64,000 nt of DNA from contig NZ_CP149514.1 of assembly GCF_045291545.1 (NCBI RefSeq), positions 1,922,001-1,986,000 on the forward strand, given 5' to 3'. Position numbers and translations under genes: made by a program. The stretch is from Gallaecimonas sp045291545. GTDB lineage: Bacteria; Pseudomonadota; Gammaproteobacteria; Enterobacterales; Gallaecimonadaceae. The notes below the pieces were generated by a model that was not told the origin of the DNA, ran no database searches, and saw only the letters and a program-made list of their open reading frames with translations. This document shows positions 60,309 through 64,000 of the stretch, piece after piece; position 1 is the first letter of the stretch, and each line of letters begins with the position of its first letter.

Positions 60309-60336
60309 TTATGGGGGCGCCGCTGCGGGTTTCAAG
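60309..60336 (-). promoter_or_regulatory. Sigma-32 promoter of grpE
   Basis: Minus strand: perfect CTTGAAA (60330-60336), a 13-bp spacer, then CCCCATAA (60309-60316), about 30 bp before grpE. A TATACT for the opposite nadK gene (60352-60357) lies next to it. Confidence 0.85.
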
Positions 60337-60384
60337 AGAGCGCCGCTCAGTTATACTGGCAAAACCACACATCAGGAAGCTGTG

Positions 60385-61263
60385 ATGAGCCAACCCTTTA
60401 AAACCATTGCGCTTATTGGCAAGCCGCAACACGATGGTGCCGGCCAAACAGTCAGCGCCCTGCACCAGTGGCTACAGTCGCAAGGCTACCGCCTGCTGGT
60501 GGAACAGCACACCGCCGAAGGCCTAAGCCTCGACGGTGCCGAACGTGCCGACATTGCCACCCTGGGCGAACAAGCCGATTTGGCCATTGTGGTAGGGGGA
60601 GATGGCAATATGCTCGGTGCTGCCCGAGTACTGGCCCGCTATGACGTTGCCGTTATTGGTGTTAATCGTGGCAATCTCGGCTTTCTCACTGACCTTGACC
60701 CTGATGACTTTCAGGCACCACTCAGTGAGGTCCTGGCTGGCCGCTACCAGACAGAGTTTCGTTTTTTACTAGATGCCACAGTACTGCGCCACAAGCGTCA
60801 GGTAGCCTCCAACACCGCAGTCAATGAAATGGTGCTGCATCCGGATAAAGTGGCCCACATGATCGAGTTTTCGGTCAGTATCGACCAGCAGTATGTTTAC
60901 ACCCAGCGTTCGGATGGCCTGATCGTGTCCACGCCCACCGGTTCAACGGCTTACTCCCTGTCCGCCGGTGGCCCGATCCTGCACCCGAAAATGGACGCCA
61001 TCGTGCTGGTACCGATGTTTCCTCATACCCTGTCCAGCCGGCCCATCGTGGTAGAAGGCAATAGCCTTATCACTCTGGTGGTCACCTCCAACTCCGATGA
61101 TCTGCAAATCACCTGTGACAGCCAGGTAGCCCTCAGCCTCAAGCCCGGTGACGAGATCCGTATTCAAAAAAGTGCTTATCCACTGCGCCTGGTACATCCC
61201 CCGGGCCATGACTACTACCACGTATTGCGCAGCAAACTGGGCTGGAGCTCAAAACTCTTTTGA
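60385..61263 (+). CDS. nadK: NAD kinase
   Basis: Phosphorylates NAD to NADP. The GGDG motif is in LAIVVGGDGNMLGAAR; the second conserved region is STPTGSTAYSLSAGGPILHP. Starting at 60385 gives 292 residues, as in E. coli, with AGGAAG upstream; the longer frame from 60277 overlaps grpE and is not conserved. It is divergent from grpE and followed by recN, the usual order. Confidence 0.96.
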   Translation: MSQPFKTIALIGKPQHDGAGQTVSALHQWLQSQGYRLLVEQHTAEGLSLDGAERADIATLGEQADLAIVVGGDGNMLGAARVLARYDVAVIGVNRGNLGFLTDLDPDDFQAPLSEVLAGRYQTEFRFLLDATVLRHKRQVASNTAVNEMVLHPDKVAHMIEFSVSIDQQYVYTQRSDGLIVSTPTGSTAYSLSAGGPILHPKMDAIVLVPMFPHTLSSRPIVVEGNSLITLVVTSNSDDLQITCDSQVALSLKPGDEIRIQKSAYPLRLVHPPGHDYYHVLRSKLGWSSKLF

Positions 61264-61275
61264 TTTGCCTCTTTA

Positions 61276-61313
61276 CTGTATGAAAAACCAGCTTATACTG
61301 GATGCAATTACAG
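61276..61313 (+). promoter_or_regulatory. Two LexA (SOS) boxes over the recN promoter
   Basis: Box 1, 61276-61291 (CTGTATGAAAAACCAG), and box 2, 61298-61313 (CTGGATGCAATTACAG), both fit CTG-N10-CAG and lie 22 bp apart, as at E. coli recN. A TATACT -10 (61294-61299) and TTTACT -35 (61272-61277) with a 16-bp spacer overlap them. Confidence 0.85.
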
Positions 61314-61329
61314 TAAAGGAGGCTGCACC

Positions 61330-62994
61330 ATGCTGGCGCAACTGACCATCAGTAACTTTGCTATTGTCCGTTTTCTGGAGCTGGATCTGTGCCAGGGGCT
61401 GACCGCCATCACGGGTGAAACCGGCGCCGGCAAGTCTATTGCCATAGACGCCTTGGGGTTGTGCCTGGGGGAGCGTGGCGAAGCCAGCCTGGTCAGGCCC
61501 GGCGCCGATAAGTGCGAAGTCTCCGCCCGTTTTGATGTTACCCAACTGCCACAGGCCCAGCGCTGGCTGCAAGACAACGAGCTGGATGACGAAGGCCAAT
61601 GCATTTTGCGTCGCACCCTCACGGCCGAAGGCCGTTCCCGCGGTTATATCAATGGCCAGCCGGTACCGCTGTCACAACTCAAGGCGCTGGGAGAGCACTT
61701 ACTGCATGTGCACGGCCAGCACGCCCACCATGCGCTGCTCAAAACCGAACATCAGCTGGCCTTGCTGGATGACTACGCCGGCCACCATGCTCTGCTCAGC
61801 GCCGTGCGCCAACAATATCAGCAACAAAAGCAACTCAGTGCCGAACTGGCTAGTCTGGCCGCAACCGAAGCCCAGCGCGAAGCCCGTCGGCAGCTGCTGG
61901 AATATCAGGTGCAGGAGTTGGACCAATTCGCCCTGGAGCCTGGCGAATATGAACGTATCGAGGCCGAGCATCATCGCCAGGCTAATGCGGCCACCTTGAT
62001 AGAAGAATCTCAGCGTAGCTTGGCGCTACTCAGTCAAGATGAACAGCTCAATGTCAGTGACATGCTGCGCCAGGTGCTGGAACGGCTAGGCCGTTTGCAA
62101 CATGACGACCCGGCACTGGAACCGGTGCTCAGCACTCTGCATGACGCCAGTGCGTTGCTGGATGATGCCAGTCACGAACTGGATCGTTACCAGCAGCGCC
62201 TGGAAATCGACCCTGAGCATTATGCAGCCCTAGACGAACGGCTGAGCCATGCGGTCAGCCTGAGCCGCAAACACAAAGTCGCCCCAGCACAACTACCAAT
62301 TCTGCATCAGCAACTGGCCGAGGAGCTCAGTAGCCTCAATGCCAGTGATGACCGCCTGGTAGCACTGGAACAGGAAGTGGCCCGTGCCCACGACGAATAC
62401 CTGCAGGCTGCCAGAAAGCTTAGCCAGAGCCGTGAACGCCACGCCAAGGCCTTAGCCAAGGGGACCGAAGCCAGCATCCGTGAGCTTGCTTTGCCCCATG
62501 CCCGTTTTCAGTTTCAGGTGCAATTTGATGACCAGGCCAGCCACGCACTTCAGGGGCTCGATAAAGTGCAGATGCTGGTAGCTACCAACCCCGGCCAGCC
62601 TCTGGCGCCTATGGCGAAAGTGGCTTCTGGTGGTGAGTTATCACGCATTGGCCTGGCGCTGCAGGTATTGCTCAGCGATAAAACGCAGGTACCGACGCTG
62701 ATTTTCGACGAAGTCGATGTGGGTATTTCGGGCCCTACCGCTGCTGTTGTCGGTAAATTGCTGCGCCAGTTAGGCGAACGTACTCAGGTCTTTTGTGTAA
62801 CACACCTGCCGCAAGTAGCCGGCCAGGGCCACCAACAACTGCAAGTCAGTAAAGCCGTCAGCAAGGGCCAGACGGAAACCCGCATGCAGCCTTTAACCAC
62901 ACAGCAACGGGTAGAGGAACTGGCCAGATTATTGGGGGGAGACAGCATCACTGAAGCAACAAAAGCCAATGCTCGGGAACTTTTGGCCGATTGA
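61330..62994 (+). CDS. recN: DNA repair protein RecN
   Basis: SMC-like ATPase for double-strand break repair. Walker A GETGAGKSIAIDALGL is near residue 32; long coiled-coil arms occupy about 160-370. The ABC signature is in KVASGGELSRIGLALQVLL and Walker B in LIFDEVDVGISGPTA. Length 554 (E. coli 553). GGAGG precedes the ATG. It is SOS-controlled by the overlapping LexA boxes. Confidence 0.97.
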   Translation: MLAQLTISNFAIVRFLELDLCQGLTAITGETGAGKSIAIDALGLCLGERGEASLVRPGADKCEVSARFDVTQLPQAQRWLQDNELDDEGQCILRRTLTAEGRSRGYINGQPVPLSQLKALGEHLLHVHGQHAHHALLKTEHQLALLDDYAGHHALLSAVRQQYQQQKQLSAELASLAATEAQREARRQLLEYQVQELDQFALEPGEYERIEAEHHRQANAATLIEESQRSLALLSQDEQLNVSDMLRQVLERLGRLQHDDPALEPVLSTLHDASALLDDASHELDRYQQRLEIDPEHYAALDERLSHAVSLSRKHKVAPAQLPILHQQLAEELSSLNASDDRLVALEQEVARAHDEYLQAARKLSQSRERHAKALAKGTEASIRELALPHARFQFQVQFDDQASHALQGLDKVQMLVATNPGQPLAPMAKVASGGELSRIGLALQVLLSDKTQVPTLIFDEVDVGISGPTAAVVGKLLRQLGERTQVFCVTHLPQVAGQGHQQLQVSKAVSKGQTETRMQPLTTQQRVEELARLLGGDSITEATKANARELLAD

Positions 62995-63063
62995 ATGCTC
63001 TGTTGCTGGAGGTAAGCTACGGGCGGTATGATGCGCCACAGAATGAATAAGATGGACTAGAGC

Positions 63064-63399
63064 ATGAAAAAAATCTTGCTGGCCCTGACCCTGGGCCTGA
63101 GCCTGGGTGGTTGCGGCCTGATTTATCGCATTGATGTACCTCAGGGCAACTACCTGGAGCAAAATCAGCTGGATAAGCTCAAGCCTGGAATGAATCAGGA
63201 TCAGGTGAAGTTTGTGATGGGCACACCGATGCTGGAAGACAGTTTTGCCAAGGGTACCTGGTATTACAAATATGAATTCCGCCCCGGTAACGGTAAAGCC
63301 ATCAGCCGGGAAGTGAAACTGTACTTCAACGACAAAGGCCTGCTGCAAAGTGCCCAGAGTAAAGACTTCAATATCCCCGCGGCACTGAAAAAGAGCTGA
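63064..63399 (+). CDS. bamE: Outer-membrane assembly lipoprotein BamE
   Basis: Small lipoprotein of the BAM complex that folds outer-membrane beta-barrels. Lipobox LGGC at the N-terminus; the SmpA/OmlA fold carries IDVPQGNYLEQNQLDKLKPG and VKFVMGTPMLEDSF. Length 111 (E. coli 113). It lies after recN and converges with rnfH, as in E. coli. Confidence 0.96.
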   Translation: MKKILLALTLGLSLGGCGLIYRIDVPQGNYLEQNQLDKLKPGMNQDQVKFVMGTPMLEDSFAKGTWYYKYEFRPGNGKAISREVKLYFNDKGLLQSAQSKDFNIPAALKKS

Positions 63400-63409
63400 T
63401 TTCAGCTCT
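63388..63409 (-). terminator. Terminator shared with the bamE and rnfH stop codons
   Basis: Perfect 8-bp stem AGAGCTGA (63392-63399) / TCAGCTCT (63402-63409) with a 2-nt loop. Each arm contains a stop codon, one for each strand. On the minus strand it is followed by TTTTT, so it ends the ratA-rnfH transcript. Confidence 0.7.
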
Positions 63410-63749
63410 CAGCGCGCAACGGATTAGGGCGGCCGCCGGTAGTTTTATCGGCCCGCCCTTCTTCTTTGGCTTTTTCAGCCCGGCGGCGGCGAATGTCTTT
63501 GGGATCGGCCGTCAATGGCCGGTAAATTTCAACCCGATCACCATCACGAACACTGTCGGTACGCTTGCAGGTACGTGACCAGATGCCAACATCCATACTG
63601 GCAAAGTCCACATCAGTAAAACGTTCAGTAATACCACTGCGGGCAATAACATCAGCCACTGTCGAGCCATCCACTACTTTCAGGGCAATTAATGCTTGCC
63701 GCTCTGGGCTGGCAAAAGCGACTTCAACACCGATTAACCGTTCAGTCAC
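63402..63749 (-). CDS. rnfH: RnfH family protein (RatB)
   Basis: Ubiquitin-fold protein of unknown function (RnfH/UPF0125), conserved next to ratA. SVRDGDRVEIYRPLTADPKDIRRRRAEKAK matches E. coli RnfH. The GTG at 63749 is chosen because GGGGAGG stands 6 nt before it; it overlaps the ratA stop by 8 bp. It has 115 residues with a basic tail. Confidence 0.92.
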   Translation of the reverse strand: MTERLIGVEVAFASPERQALIALKVVDGSTVADVIARSGITERFTDVDFASMDVGIWSRTCKRTDSVRDGDRVEIYRPLTADPKDIRRRRAEKAKEEGRADKTTGGRPNPLRAES

Positions 63750-64000
63750 GATATACCTCCCCGGCACGTTTACAAAAGGCGTTCACCATCGCGTGGGTGA
63801 GCTGGGAAAAAATACCGCCAAAGGCCATCGCCACCAATGGTGATGAAAATTCAAAACGCAGATCCAGCCGAACCAGGCAGCCCTGCTCGTTGGCGTCAAA
63901 ATGCCAGTCACCGTGTAAAAACCGAAAAGGACCGTTGACTAACTCCAGATGGATACGATCGGGGCCATAGAGTGTATTACGGGTGGTAAAGGACTTTCTT
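63742..64000 (-). CDS. ratA: RatA ribosome-association toxin family protein (5' end outside window)
   Basis: C-terminal 85 residues or so of a START/polyketide-cyclase-like protein. FTTRNTLYG, LVNGPFRFLHGDWHF, LRFEFSSPLVAMAFGGIF and the end CKRAGEVYRD match E. coli RatA, which was reported to block 70S assembly. The N-terminus lies beyond the right edge. smpB usually lies further upstream, outside the window. Confidence 0.88.
   Translation of the reverse strand, partial: RKSFTTRNTLYGPDRIHLELVNGPFRFLHGDWHFDANEQGCLVRLDLRFEFSSPLVAMAFGGIFSQLTHAMVNAFCKRAGEVYRD

Overview
The window reads as a gammaproteobacterial chromosome segment. Most genes are close homologues of Escherichia coli housekeeping genes. 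The order dnaK-dnaJ ... dapB ... carA-carB ... greA-yhbY-rlmE-ftsH-folP-glmM-secG-tRNA-tRNA-rimP-nusA-infB-rbfA-truB-rpsO-pnp-nlpI is the one I associate with Alteromonadales, Vibrionales, Aeromonadales and relatives. A Gallaecimonas-like marine or soil bacterium is my best guess, an inference rather than a proven assignment. I saw no insertion sequence, prophage, CRISPR array or pseudogene.

Layout. (1) 1-7664, plus strand: a cell-elongation and lipoate operon (mrdA, cut by the window edge, then rodA, mltB, rlpA, dacA, ybeD, lipB, lipA). (2) 7733-13198: two divergent genes, a periplasmic tricorn-like S41 protease and a membrane GGDEF-EAL protein. (3) 13128-29471, mostly minus strand: a long information-processing and stress block (nlpI, pnp, rpsO, truB, rbfA, infB, nusA, rimP, tRNA-fMet, tRNA-Leu, secG, glmM, folP, ftsH, rlmE, then yhbY on plus and greA). 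(4) 29642-30641: a small unknown protein and an OmpA-like lipoprotein. (5) 30678-35026: carB and carA, with a pair of ArgR-type boxes upstream. (6) 35323-45882, minus strand: an accessory maltodextrin locus set between carA and dapB (two GH13 enzymes, a GH31 lipoprotein, a flavin-dependent halogenase homologue and a TonB-dependent receptor). (7) 46212-51213: dapB, tightly coupled to an RND efflux pump and its adaptor. (8) 51406-56377: a mixed set of a NhaC-type antiporter, an unknown lipoprotein, a CDF cation exporter, an exported dienelactone hydrolase-like protein, an M48 metalloprotease lipoprotein and a GNAT enzyme. (9) 56406-64000: dnaJ, dnaK, grpE, nadK, recN, bamE, rnfH and a partial ratA.

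Regulation is readable in several places. Tandem sigma-32 promoters precede dnaK; single ones precede grpE and rlmE-ftsH. Two LexA boxes overlap the recN promoter. Two identical 14-bp near-palindromes (41414-41427 and 46018-46031) sit upstream of the two maltodextrin transcription units, pointing to one LacI-family-like regulator encoded elsewhere. A strong hairpin-plus-T-run lies between the TonB receptor and the halogenase gene. Most convergent junctions share one compact bidirectional terminator. The exception is the GGDEF-EAL/nlpI junction, where the two reading frames overlap by 71 bp.

The most unusual content is the maltodextrin locus. Its halogenase homologue keeps its catalytic residues yet sits among starch-degrading enzymes, and its natural substrate cannot be read from the sequence.
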